Shown piece after piece: positions 16,573 through 24,476 of a DNA stretch of 64,000 bases. The first letter of the stretch is position 1. Each line of letters starts with the position of its first letter. Position numbers and translations under genes: made by a program. Source of the DNA: JAJDOD01 sp050299835 (GTDB lineage: Bacteria; Pseudomonadota; Alphaproteobacteria; Rhodobacterales; Rhodobacteraceae); assembly GCA_050299835.1 (NCBI GenBank), contig JBNKWP010000009.1:76346-140345 (forward strand). The letters run 5' to 3'. Below the pieces are notes generated by a model, which saw only the letters and a program-made list of their open reading frames with translations, had not been told where the DNA came from and did no database searches.

Positions 16573-17957
16573 GCCAGTTCCTCCTTCCAGCGCGCGATCT
16601 GCTCCCTCACCCGTGATGGCGCCGTTCCGCCGTAGGATGTGCGCGATGCGACCGAGTTGTCCACACCCAAGACCGTGAACACATCGTCCGTGATCGCCTC
16701 ATGAGCGGATTTCATCTGCTCTAGGGTCAAGTCCGGCAGGTCCGAGCCGTTCGTCTCGGCCATCGCCACAAGACGCCCAGTGACATGATGCGCCTCGCGA
16801 AACGGCAATCCCGCCTCCCGCACCAGCCAGTCGGCAAGGTCGGTCGCGGTCGAGAAACCCGACGACGCTGCAGCACGAAGCGCCACGGGATTGGCCGTCA
16901 TGTCACGCACCATGCCCTCCATCGCCGCCAGTGCGAGCATTAAATTATCAGCCGCATCAAAGACTTGCTCTTTATCTTCCTGCATGTCCTTGGAATAGGT
17001 AAGCGGCAGCCCCTTCATCACGGTGAACAGCGCCACCGTCGCCCCGAAGATGCGCCCGATCTTCGCCCGCACCAGTTCCGCCGCATCGGGGTTCTTCTTC
17101 TGCGGCATGATGCTCGACCCGGTCGAAAACCGGTCCGACATGGTCACGAACCGGAACTGCGCCGAGGACCAGATCACCAGTTCTTCAGCCAGCCGCGACA
17201 GGTGCATCGCACAGATCGACGCGGCTGAGAGATACTCCAGCGCGAAATCCCGGTCACTCACAGCGTCCAGCGAATTGGCCGCGGGACGGTCGAAGCCCAG
17301 CGCCTTTGCCGTCATCTCCCGGTCAATCGGAAAGGACGTCCCCGCAAGAGCAGCAGCGCCAAGCGGGCTTTCGTTCATCCGCTTGCGCGCATCGGCAAAA
17401 CGCGAGGCATCGCGCCCCAGCATCTCGACATAGGCCAGCATGTGATGGCCCCAGGTCACCGGCTGCGCAGTCTGCAAATGGGTGAAGCCCGGCATCACCC
17501 AGTCCACGCCTTTTTCGGCCTGCCCAACCAGCGCCATCTGCAGCGCCCGGATCGCCGGACCTGCCGCATCGCACTGATCGCGAACCCAAAGCCGAAAATC
17601 CGTCGCCACCTGATCGTTCCGGCTCCGCGCCGTATGCAAACGCCCTGCAGGCTCGCCGATCAGGTCCTTCAGCCGCGATTCCACGTTCATGTGGATATCC
17701 TCCAGCGCGGTGCTGAATTGAAACGACCCACCTTCGATCTCTGACAAGACCGTGAGCAGGCCTTCCCGGATCGCTTCCGCATCGCTATCCGTAATGATGC
17801 CCGTCGCTGCAAGCATGGCAGCATGGGCGCGCGACCCTTCGATGTCCTGCGGGGCAAGGCGCCGGTCAAAGCCGATGGATGCGTTGATCGCTTCCATGAT
17901 GGCGTCCGGCCCGGCGGCAAACCGCCCGCCCCACATCGAATTCGCGTTGTCGGTCAT
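16569..17957 (-). CDS. argH: argininosuccinate lyase
   Basis: A 462-residue lyase, the last step of arginine synthesis (argininosuccinate to arginine and fumarate). The family signature GSSIMPQKKNPD is at about residues 280-291, with TARSRNDQVATDFRLW and TGFTHLQTAQPVTWGHH earlier. It starts at MTDNANSMWGGRF. Its ATG is 12 bp from the divergent TlpA-like start, so its promoter must lie inside that gene. Three tiny genes follow with 1-4 bp overlaps. Confidence 0.97.
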   Translation of the reverse strand: MTDNANSMWGGRFAAGPDAIMEAINASIGFDRRLAPQDIEGSRAHAAMLAATGIITDSDAEAIREGLLTVLSEIEGGSFQFSTALEDIHMNVESRLKDLIGEPAGRLHTARSRNDQVATDFRLWVRDQCDAAGPAIRALQMALVGQAEKGVDWVMPGFTHLQTAQPVTWGHHMLAYVEMLGRDASRFADARKRMNESPLGAAALAGTSFPIDREMTAKALGFDRPAANSLDAVSDRDFALEYLSAASICAMHLSRLAEELVIWSSAQFRFVTMSDRFSTGSSIMPQKKNPDAAELVRAKIGRIFGATVALFTVMKGLPLTYSKDMQEDKEQVFDAADNLMLALAAMEGMVRDMTANPVALRAAASSGFSTATDLADWLVREAGLPFREAHHVTGRLVAMAETNGSDLPDLTLEQMKSAHEAITDDVFTVLGVDNSVASRTSYGGTAPSRVREQIARWKEELA

Positions 17958-17969
17958 AAGGAGAAGTCC

Positions 17970-18530
17970 ATGCGTCTGTTTCTTGCCGTCCTTTACACAG
18001 GGTTCAGCCTTGCTGCAAACGCTGCCCTCGCCGACACCGCCGCACTGGAGGCGATGCGCGAAGGCACAATGAAGAAACTTCTGTTTTCAGAGCCGACCGA
18101 AGTCTCCGACGCGACCTTCACCCATGCCGATGGCGGAGAGTTCACATTGACCAGCTTTGAGGGCAAGCACGTCCTCGTCAATTTCTGGGCCACCTGGTGC
18201 GCCCCCTGCCGGAAGGAGATGCCCATGCTCTCCGAGCTTCAGAGCGAGTTCGGTGGGGATGCATTCGAAGTCGTAACCATTGCCACCGGGCGCAACTCCG
18301 TGCCGGCCATCAAGGCATTCTTCGAAGACGAAAAGGTGCAGGTCGACAACCTGCCGCTCTATCTCGACCCGAAACAGGCGCTCGCCCGCGACATGGCCGT
18401 CCTCGGCCTGCCGATCACTGTCATCCTAAACCCGGAGGGCCGCGAGATCGCCCGGATGCGCGGAGATGCGGAATGGAACAGCGAGAGCGCTAAGGCGATT
18501 ATCAAGGCGTTGGTCGGGGGTGAAGACTAA
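17970..18530 (+). CDS. TlpA-like periplasmic thiol-disulfide oxidoreductase
   Basis: A 186-residue thioredoxin-fold protein with a signal peptide (MRLFLAVLYTGFSLAANAALA) and the redox centre NFWATWCAPCRKEMPML near residues 73-89. The cis-Pro region is LGLPITVILNPEG. TlpA-type proteins reduce periplasmic thiols, for example in cytochrome maturation. AAGGAGAAGTCC precedes the ATG. The gene begins 12 bp from divergent argH. A double-palindrome repeat follows immediately. Confidence 0.92.
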   Translation: MRLFLAVLYTGFSLAANAALADTAALEAMREGTMKKLLFSEPTEVSDATFTHADGGEFTLTSFEGKHVLVNFWATWCAPCRKEMPMLSELQSEFGGDAFEVVTIATGRNSVPAIKAFFEDEKVQVDNLPLYLDPKQALARDMAVLGLPITVILNPEGREIARMRGDAEWNSESAKAIIKALVGGED

Positions 18531-18625
18531 CCCCCTCCCCAATCCCCTCTCCCACGGGAGAGGGGAGGAACTGACTGCCCAGGTACCGCCTCCCCCTCCG
18601 AGACGGAGGGGGACCGAGGGGGATG
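18531..18625. repeat. double-palindrome intergenic repeat, copy 1
   Basis: Two GC-rich hairpins are joined by a spacer. The first stem is CCCCTCTCCC/GGGAGAGGGG around ACG. The spacer ends in GGTACCGCC, and the second stem is CCCCCTCCG/CGGAGGGGG. The same organisation, with the shared GGTACCGCC core and related stems, recurs at 53140-53234. It may end the TlpA-like transcript, but no U-run is present. Confidence 0.8.
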
Positions 18626-18725
18626 CAGCGCAAATCTGGCCCTATCCACAGAACCCCTCTGGCCCTACCGTCCGAGTCTCATTTATTCAATCTTAGGCAT
18701 CAACCCTGTCAGAGGATTCTCTCCC

Positions 18726-20096
18726 ATGACCACCGTTCCGAACGATATCAGCGACGTGATCGAGGCCGACCGCAAGAATGTCTGGCACCACCTGATCCAA
18801 CACAAACCCTTCGAGAGCATCGACCCCCGTGTCATGGTCGAAGGCAAGGGAATGCGGGTCTGGGACGCAACCGGCAAGGAACATCTCGACGCCGTCTCGG
18901 GCGGGGTCTGGACGGTGAACGTGGGCTATGGCCGCGAACGGATCGCCAACGCGGTCCGCGACCAGCTTCTGCAAATGCCCTATTTCGCAGGCTCCGCAGG
19001 CTCGATCCCCGGCGCACGCTTCGCCGAAAAGCTGATCGAGCGGATGCCGGGCATGAACCGGGTTTACTACACAAACTCAGGCTCGGAGGCGAACGAGAAG
19101 GCCTTCAAGATGATCCGCCAGATCGCGCACAAGAAATACGGCGGCAGGAAGCACAAGATTCTGTTCCGCGAGCGCGATTATCACGGCACCACCATCGCCT
19201 GTCTGTCTGCCGGTGGACAGCCGGAGCGGAACGCGCAGTACGGGCCATTTGTGCCGGGATTCGTAGAAGTGCCTCACTGCCTCGAATACCGCGCCCAGGT
19301 AGAGACCGAGAATTACGGCGAATGGGCTGCGAATCAGATTGAGGAAGTTATCCTCCGCGAAGGTCCCGACACCGTGGGCGGTCTCTGCCTTGAGCCAGTC
19401 ACCGCAGGCGGCGGTGTCATCACGCCCCCAAAAGGCTACTGGGAGCGGGTTGGCGAGATTTGCGCCAAATACGACATCCTGCTCCATATCGACGAGGTGG
19501 TCTGCGGCGTCGGCCGCACCGGCGAATGGTTCGGCTACCAGCAATACGGCATCAGGCCGGACTTCGTGACAATGGCCAAGGGCGTGGCCTCCGGCTATGC
19601 CGCTATCGCCTGCATGGTGACCACCGACGAGGTCTTCGAGATGTTCAAGGACGCGGACGATCCGCTCAGCTATTTCCGTGATATCTCCACCTTCGGCGGC
19701 TGTACCGCAGGTCCGGCGGCGGCGCTCGAAAACCTCGCCATCATCGAAGAAGAGGGCCTGCTGAAGAACACAACCGCAATGGGCGCCCGCTTGATCGACA
19801 ACCTGAACGTCCTTCAGGAGAAGCACCGCGTGATCGGCGACGTGCGCGGTAAAGGCCTGTTCTGCGGGGCCGAACTGGTCTCCGACCGCGCCACCAAGGA
19901 ACCGGTGGACGAAAAACGCGTTCAGGCCGTGGTCGCCGATTGTATGGCACAAGGGGTCATCATCGGCGCGACCAACCGTTCGCTGCCCGGTCTCAACAAC
20001 ACGCTCTGCTTCAGCCCCGCCCTGATCTCATCTGCCGACGACATTGACGAGATAACCACAGCGGTCGACAAGGCGCTGACAAAGATTTTCTCCTGA
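18726..20096 (+). CDS. tpa: taurine--pyruvate aminotransferase (class III)
   Basis: A 456-residue PLP aminotransferase of class III. Motifs include YYTNSGSEANEKAFKM for phosphate binding, RDYHGTTIA, HIDEVVCGVGRTG with the PLP Asp, and the catalytic Lys in VTMAKGVASGYA. The N-terminus (ISDVIEADRKNVWHHLIQHK) and the STFGGCTAGPAAALEN block match remembered roseobacter Tpa, which makes sulfoacetaldehyde and alanine from taurine. No other taurine gene is adjacent, so a beta-alanine or omega-amino acid enzyme remains possible. GAGGATTCTC precedes the ATG. Confidence 0.75.
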   Translation: MTTVPNDISDVIEADRKNVWHHLIQHKPFESIDPRVMVEGKGMRVWDATGKEHLDAVSGGVWTVNVGYGRERIANAVRDQLLQMPYFAGSAGSIPGARFAEKLIERMPGMNRVYYTNSGSEANEKAFKMIRQIAHKKYGGRKHKILFRERDYHGTTIACLSAGGQPERNAQYGPFVPGFVEVPHCLEYRAQVETENYGEWAANQIEEVILREGPDTVGGLCLEPVTAGGGVITPPKGYWERVGEICAKYDILLHIDEVVCGVGRTGEWFGYQQYGIRPDFVTMAKGVASGYAAIACMVTTDEVFEMFKDADDPLSYFRDISTFGGCTAGPAAALENLAIIEEEGLLKNTTAMGARLIDNLNVLQEKHRVIGDVRGKGLFCGAELVSDRATKEPVDEKRVQAVVADCMAQGVIIGATNRSLPGLNNTLCFSPALISSADDIDEITTAVDKALTKIFS

Positions 20097-20104
20097 TCCC
20101 GGTC

Positions 20105-20127
20105 GGGTGAGCAGCCCCTGCTCACCC
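20105..20127 (+). terminator. hairpin after the aminotransferase gene
   Basis: A perfect 10-bp stem GGGTGAGCAG/CTGCTCACCC with a CCC loop lies 8 bp after the stop. There is no U-run, so it may act as a Rho-assisted or mRNA-protecting stem. The rest of 20128-20274 holds no gene that can be supported. Confidence 0.65.
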
Positions 20128-20274
20128 ACCCCCCCACAGTTTCCGTTTGCGAACTCGATTGTTCACGCCAATTGTGGCGGGATTGCCTTGTTCATCTCCG
20201 GTTAATGACATAATTTTGCCATAGTCGGCAATTGACCAGCCGGCTTTGGGTTAGTTGTGTATCCGGGGGTCTCA

Positions 20275-20397
20275 ATGAGCGATTTTCTTGTCGCCTTTCT
20301 TGTACTTGTGGCCTTAGCGTCCATCGGCAGCTTTGCCGCCGCGCCTGAGGTTTTCAACACACAATGCGCCGGGAACTGGTTCCAGCTCTGCTGGTAG
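20275..20397 (+). CDS. possible 40-residue exported peptide
   Basis: An ATG frame, MSDFLVAFLVLVALASIGSF..., ends QLCW. A hydrophobic segment of about 20 residues is followed by AAAPEVFNTQCAGNWFQLCW with two Cys. GGGGGTCTCA precedes the ATG. The signal-peptide-like layout in a gap without other genes makes it plausible, but it is too short for certainty. It ends 1 bp before the convergent transglycosylase stop. Confidence 0.42.
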   Translation: MSDFLVAFLVLVALASIGSFAAAPEVFNTQCAGNWFQLCW

Positions 20398-20398
20398 G

Positions 20399-21574
20399 CT
20401 AGAGCGCGTTCAGCAATCCGGTTGTCGGCCAGGCATCTGCCGGCAGACCAAGCCGTTCCTGTTCCAGCTGCACGGCCCTTCGGGTCCTTGCCCCCAGAAT
20501 GCCGTCCACACCGCCGACATCGTGGCCGAGGTCCTTCAGTTTCTGCTGAAGCGACTTCATCTGGCCTTCGTTCAGCGCTGGCGTCGGGTTGCCCGGCTGA
20601 TAGATCGGCGCCCCTTCCAGCCGCGTCGCGAAATAGGCTGCCGTGGTGACGTAGATAAAGCTCTGGTTCCACTCAAAGAACACGTTGTAATTCGGATAGA
20701 CCAGAAAGGTCGGTCCCTGCCGCCCCTGAGGCATAAGGATCGCCGCCTCAAGATCCGGAGCGGCCAAAGACCCGGATCGCGGCTGCACCCCCGCAGCGAG
20801 CCACTCGCTCGCGGGGCGCCATGTCTCAAGCCCGGTTTGCGACCAGTCGAAATCCGCGGGCATGGTCACTTCCTGCATCCAGGGCTCGTTCTTGCGCCAG
20901 CCGAGGCTGCTCAGAAGGTTCGCACCGGACAGCAGAGCATCGGGAGCAGAGGTTTTCAGGGTCACATGCCCGTCACCATCGCCGTCAACACCGTTGCGGA
21001 TAATGTCCTCTGGCAGCATCTGCACCATGCCGATCTCCCCGGCCCAGGCTCCGGTGGTCCGCGCCGGGTCGAGATCGCCGCGATCAAAGAGTTCGAGCGC
21101 CGCGAAGACCTGAGGCCGGAACAATTCGGGTCGCCGGCAATCATGCGCAAGTGTGATCAATGCGTTCACCGTGTTGAAGTTTCCCTGCACCGCGCCGAAA
21201 TCGGTCTCGAAGGCCCAGAACGCCAGCAGGACACCGCGGGAAACACCGTATTCGCTTTCGACCCGATCAAAGACGCTGTCCCATTTCTTGCCGTTCTGAA
21301 TACCGGCGTTCAGCCTGTTCTGGCTGATCAAACGACGGGAAAAATCGATGAACGGCATCTGGAAGATGCCCTGAGCGCGGTCCGCTCGGATCACCTTGGA
21401 ATCCTGTCGCGCACTCGCAAAGAATCGCTCGACAACTTTGGCGTCAAAGCCCTTGGCGACAGCTTCGGCCTTCAATCCGTCGATGAAGGAACCAAAGCCG
21501 CCCCCGCAGGATTGCGCATGTGCCGATGCGAAGCTCAATGCGAATGCGACGAATGAAACTGACAATATGCGCAT
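20399..21574 (-). CDS. lytic murein transglycosylase (MltB family) with peptidoglycan-binding domain
   Basis: A 391-residue periplasmic enzyme with signal peptide MRILSVSFVAFALSFASAHA. The Slt35/MltB catalytic domain carries the active-site Glu in LLAFWAFETDFGAVQGNFN and the AWAGEIGMVQMLPEDI block. A C-terminal PG_binding_1 domain (LQQKLKDLGHDVGGVDGILG) lies near residues 335-390. It cleaves glycan strands to anhydro-muropeptides. The start at 21574 (AAAGGATTT upstream) is preferred to a longer frame. A CtrA-type box lies about 110 bp upstream. Confidence 0.92.
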   Translation of the reverse strand: MRILSVSFVAFALSFASAHAQSCGGGFGSFIDGLKAEAVAKGFDAKVVERFFASARQDSKVIRADRAQGIFQMPFIDFSRRLISQNRLNAGIQNGKKWDSVFDRVESEYGVSRGVLLAFWAFETDFGAVQGNFNTVNALITLAHDCRRPELFRPQVFAALELFDRGDLDPARTTGAWAGEIGMVQMLPEDIIRNGVDGDGDGHVTLKTSAPDALLSGANLLSSLGWRKNEPWMQEVTMPADFDWSQTGLETWRPASEWLAAGVQPRSGSLAAPDLEAAILMPQGRQGPTFLVYPNYNVFFEWNQSFIYVTTAAYFATRLEGAPIYQPGNPTPALNEGQMKSLQQKLKDLGHDVGGVDGILGARTRRAVQLEQERLGLPADAWPTTGLLNAL

Positions 21575-21680
21575 GAAAGCGAAATCCTTTTTGGTTCGGC
21601 GGGATGCTATCCACGCTGGCCAAACTGGCAAGCAGATGCGGCAAGCTTTCGCCGAGCGTTAACCACATTGCCAGCGAAGT

Positions 21681-21695
21681 TAACGATCCATTAAT
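21681..21695. promoter_or_regulatory. CtrA-type box TTAA-N7-TTAA
   Basis: TTAA at 21681-21684 and TTAA at 21692-21695 are separated by exactly 7 bp, the full CtrA consensus. It lies between the divergent transglycosylase (start 21574) and receiver gene (start about 21765). More TTAAC/TTAAT half sites flank it (near 21659 and 21712). Direction of control is inferred; it fits the receiver promoter best. Confidence 0.65.
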
Positions 21696-21764
21696 GATTT
21701 CCGCGCAATGTTAATCAAGCTGGGGGGCGTATTTTTGGCTGGTCTGCGACCAGAGGGTCAGAAC

Positions 21765-22124
21765 TTGATACTTATCGTTGCTTCCAATCGAGTACTTTCG
21801 GCGATCTGGGCGCGCCATCTGAAGCGTCAGGATCACGAGGTCCATGTCGTCACCAGCCAAGACGACTCAGTCGCATTCCTTTGCGAACACGAACCCGACG
21901 TCATCGTTCTGGACGTGATGCTCGAAGATGGAAGCGCCATAGCGACTGCCGATTTCGCCAGTTACCGCAGACCAAACACGCGGATTGTCTTTGTCACGCG
22001 CAGTACGTTCTTTGCCGATGGATCGCTGTTCCAGCACATCCCGAACACGGCGGCCATCATTCCCGAACGCACCAATCCAACCGATCTGGCAGAGATCGTC
22101 GCCTATCACGGGCGCGCGTCCTAG
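21765..22124 (+). CDS. stand-alone response-regulator receiver-like protein
   Basis: A 119-residue receiver domain with no output domain. From the TTG at 21765 it reads (M)ILIVASNRVLSAIWARHLKR, giving the usual first strand; the phospho-acceptor Asp is in DVIVLDVMLEDGS, the Thr strand in IVFVTRS. The acidic pair after strand 1 is replaced by SN, so phosphorylation may be altered. An ATG start at 21708 would add 19 residues, but it would place the CtrA box only 13 bp upstream, so TTG (after GAGGGTCAGAAC) is preferred. The partner kinase is unknown. Confidence 0.75.
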   Translation: MILIVASNRVLSAIWARHLKRQDHEVHVVTSQDDSVAFLCEHEPDVIVLDVMLEDGSAIATADFASYRRPNTRIVFVTRSTFFADGSLFQHIPNTAAIIPERTNPTDLAEIVAYHGRAS

Positions 22125-22164
22125 TCCGACAGCGCGGGTCCCGTTTCGCTCACAAGTCCGGCCG

Positions 22165-23655
22165 TCAGGTGGCGGAGGCCTGTTGACCCGGATTGTATTT
22201 GGTATCCTGGTCTATGGTGAACTGACCGCGTTCGAGCTTTTTGAACGTACCGTCCCGCAACAGCTGTCCGAAGGATCGCAGGCTTTCCTCCCGCGACAGC
22301 GACAGGGACGGGTCCATCCGGGTGATCAACTGCATGATCTCAGGCCGCGTGAATGACGACTGCCCAACGGAAAACACGGCGAATGCTGCGGCGGCTTCCA
22401 TGAGTTCATGCGGTTCCTTCGCTCCGAAATCCTGTGCAAACTTCCGGATGTCGGCGGCATAGACCACCGGTTCGGAATCAATCCGCTGGGAGGAAACAAG
22501 GACCAACGGCGGGGTCGACGCGTCGCGGTCCGTCTCGGCTTCTGAAGCACCGGCGAGCGAGCTATCCTCGACCGCCTCGGACAGGTCTTCCCGATAAGGG
22601 TTCTTTTCGGCCTCCTCCGCAGCCTCGCGAGACACCTGCGAAGATACGGCGCGGTCTGCCTTGGTTGCGGCGACGGCAGCTCTCATCTGGCTGATGACCC
22701 GCCGACGACGCACGGTTTCGTTGTCGTTCAGCTTACTATCCGTTTCATCGAGCAAACGCCCGACATCAACCTCAGATTTCGGTCGCAACGCGTGTGCCAG
22801 AACGTCTTCTTCTTCGTCGTCCGAAGCGAGCGCACCCACTTCGGTCTGATCATCCTTGATCCGGTCAGAAACGCTGCCGATCATTTCAGTCAGAGTCCGC
22901 TCCCGTTTTTCCTCCGGCTCTGCGTCATCTGCCCCGAACGCTTCCTCTTCGTCCCACTCGTCGCCATCGGTCGGCAATTCGTCGCCGCCAAAGGTCTCCG
23001 GCACCGATGTCGCATCCTTCTCATCGGAGCTCGCCTCGGCGGTGTCCTCGCCATCGTCGATGTCAGCCTGGATTTGCTGGATCGTTTCGCTCAACGCACG
23101 ATCCCGCAAACTCGGGCTGCCTGCATTGGGGGTCTGTTCGCGTCGAACGGCCTCATGGTCAATTTCGATATTTCGTGAAACGACCTCGCGGATACGCCGC
23201 AGTTTCTCGGCCACCGTTTCCGCAGGCTGAGTCGCTTCTATCTTCGCATTCGGGTCCACCGGCAGAATATCTTCCGGCTCGTCCGACATCATGTATTCGT
23301 CGTCGTAGGCCAAAGGACCGGTGTCACGAGCCCTGACGGCCTGCACCGGCTCTTCATTCGCTTCCGCGTCTTCGGCATCGACGGGCGGTGCCGGTTTCGC
23401 GGGGGCTGCCACAAGGGCGACGCCGGAGGCCGTGACGCGCGCATCGACACGTCGCTGCACTTCCTTCTCGGCGATCCGTTGCAGCATTTCGACATCCGGT
23501 GTCGGCGGCTCGGCGCCGAAATAGCGATCGTCGGCGGCAAGGTCGCGGAAATACTCCGCCATCTCACGCATCGACCCCAGAGGGTCATCAAATCCTTCAA
23601 GCGTGCAGCTGAAAGTCCCGTAGGAAACCGTGAGGATTTTCGTCGAACCATTCAT
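22165..23655 (-). CDS. conserved modular protein of unknown function with acidic linker
   Basis: A 496-residue protein that I cannot assign. The N-terminal block (residues 1-70, TKILTVSYGTFSCTLEGFDD...AEYFRDLAADDRYFGAE) looks like a folded, conserved alphaproteobacterial domain. Residues 75-390 are acidic, Ala/Glu/Asp-rich and probably disordered. The C-terminal block (about 395-496, VYAADIRKFAQDFGAKEPHELMEAAAAFAVF...FGQLLRDGTFKKL) is helical and resembles a winged or four-helix fold. No membrane segment or signal peptide is seen. Relatives are sometimes labelled chemotaxis-like, but no CheA motif is visible here. Confidence 0.6.
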   Translation of the reverse strand: MNGSTKILTVSYGTFSCTLEGFDDPLGSMREMAEYFRDLAADDRYFGAEPPTPDVEMLQRIAEKEVQRRVDARVTASGVALVAAPAKPAPPVDAEDAEANEEPVQAVRARDTGPLAYDDEYMMSDEPEDILPVDPNAKIEATQPAETVAEKLRRIREVVSRNIEIDHEAVRREQTPNAGSPSLRDRALSETIQQIQADIDDGEDTAEASSDEKDATSVPETFGGDELPTDGDEWDEEEAFGADDAEPEEKRERTLTEMIGSVSDRIKDDQTEVGALASDDEEEDVLAHALRPKSEVDVGRLLDETDSKLNDNETVRRRRVISQMRAAVAATKADRAVSSQVSREAAEEAEKNPYREDLSEAVEDSSLAGASEAETDRDASTPPLVLVSSQRIDSEPVVYAADIRKFAQDFGAKEPHELMEAAAAFAVFSVGQSSFTRPEIMQLITRMDPSLSLSREESLRSFGQLLRDGTFKKLERGQFTIDQDTKYNPGQQASAT

Positions 23656-23795
23656 CGGCAGGATCGCTTTCTCCCATAATTCAACACTGTGTTTACCAAA
23701 CGGGCGTCCGAAAATAGGAACGGATCTAGGGAAATCACAAGATATTTTCGGGTCAGAATTATGGCGTTTACCGCGGATTTCGGAGACAGTCAGGC

Positions 23796-24476
23796 ATGAG
23801 CGCAGGCAATGTTCAATCCTCGCGGGGGGTTACCCTTGTCGGAGGTGGCAATCCGAAGGCGGACGACATCCGGCAATTGCTGGCATTCGCCCCCGATCTT
23901 GTTGCCATCGACGGTGGTGCGAATGCCTGCCGCGAACACGGTCTGGTGCCCCTCGCCGTCATCGGCGATTTTGATTCGCTCAGTCATGAGACAAGGGCCG
24001 CGTTGCCCGAAACCGAATTCTTCCATGTGGCCGAGCAAGACAGCACAGATTTTGAGAAAGGCTTAACAAGAATCGAGGCGCCCTTCGTTCTCGCCACGGG
24101 AGTGGCCTCCGCGCGGCTCGATCACACGCTTGCGGCCTTTTCGACTCTGGTCCGGCAGGTCGGGCCCCCAACGCTGATCCTTGGAGAGGACGACGTGGTG
24201 TTCGCCGCGCCATCGCGGCTTCACATGGAGCTTGAGGCCGGAACGCGCGTCTCGCTTTTCCCGATGACGAAGCTGACCGGGCGGTCCACTGGCCTGAAAT
24301 GGCCTATCGAGGGGCTGTCCTTCGACCCGCTGGGGCGCATCGGGACGTCCAACGAGGCGACCGGCCCGGTCACACTTCACTTCGACGCGCCGGGCTGCCT
24401 TGTGATCATGCCGCGGGCGGCGCTTGCGGCGGCACTTGCGGCACTGACCGGCTCGCCCGCCGCTCCCGCAGGATGA
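23796..24476 (+). CDS. thiN: thiamine diphosphokinase
   Basis: A 226-residue thiamine pyrophosphokinase that converts thiamine to TPP. Motifs are VAIDGGANAC, VIGDFDSLS and QDSTDFEKGL in the catalytic domain and GVASARLDHTLAAF; the C-terminal half forms the thiamine-binding part. GGAGACAGTCAGGC precedes the ATG. The last 71 bp overlap the convergent DMT transporter gene, so the two coding ends share DNA. Confidence 0.93.
   Translation: MSAGNVQSSRGVTLVGGGNPKADDIRQLLAFAPDLVAIDGGANACREHGLVPLAVIGDFDSLSHETRAALPETEFFHVAEQDSTDFEKGLTRIEAPFVLATGVASARLDHTLAAFSTLVRQVGPPTLILGEDDVVFAAPSRLHMELEAGTRVSLFPMTKLTGRSTGLKWPIEGLSFDPLGRIGTSNEATGPVTLHFDAPGCLVIMPRAALAAALAALTGSPAAPAG

Noticed and set aside
23656..23795. 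TPP riboswitch ahead of thiN
   Set aside because: No CTGAGA/ACCTGATC-type core could be found in the upstream region.
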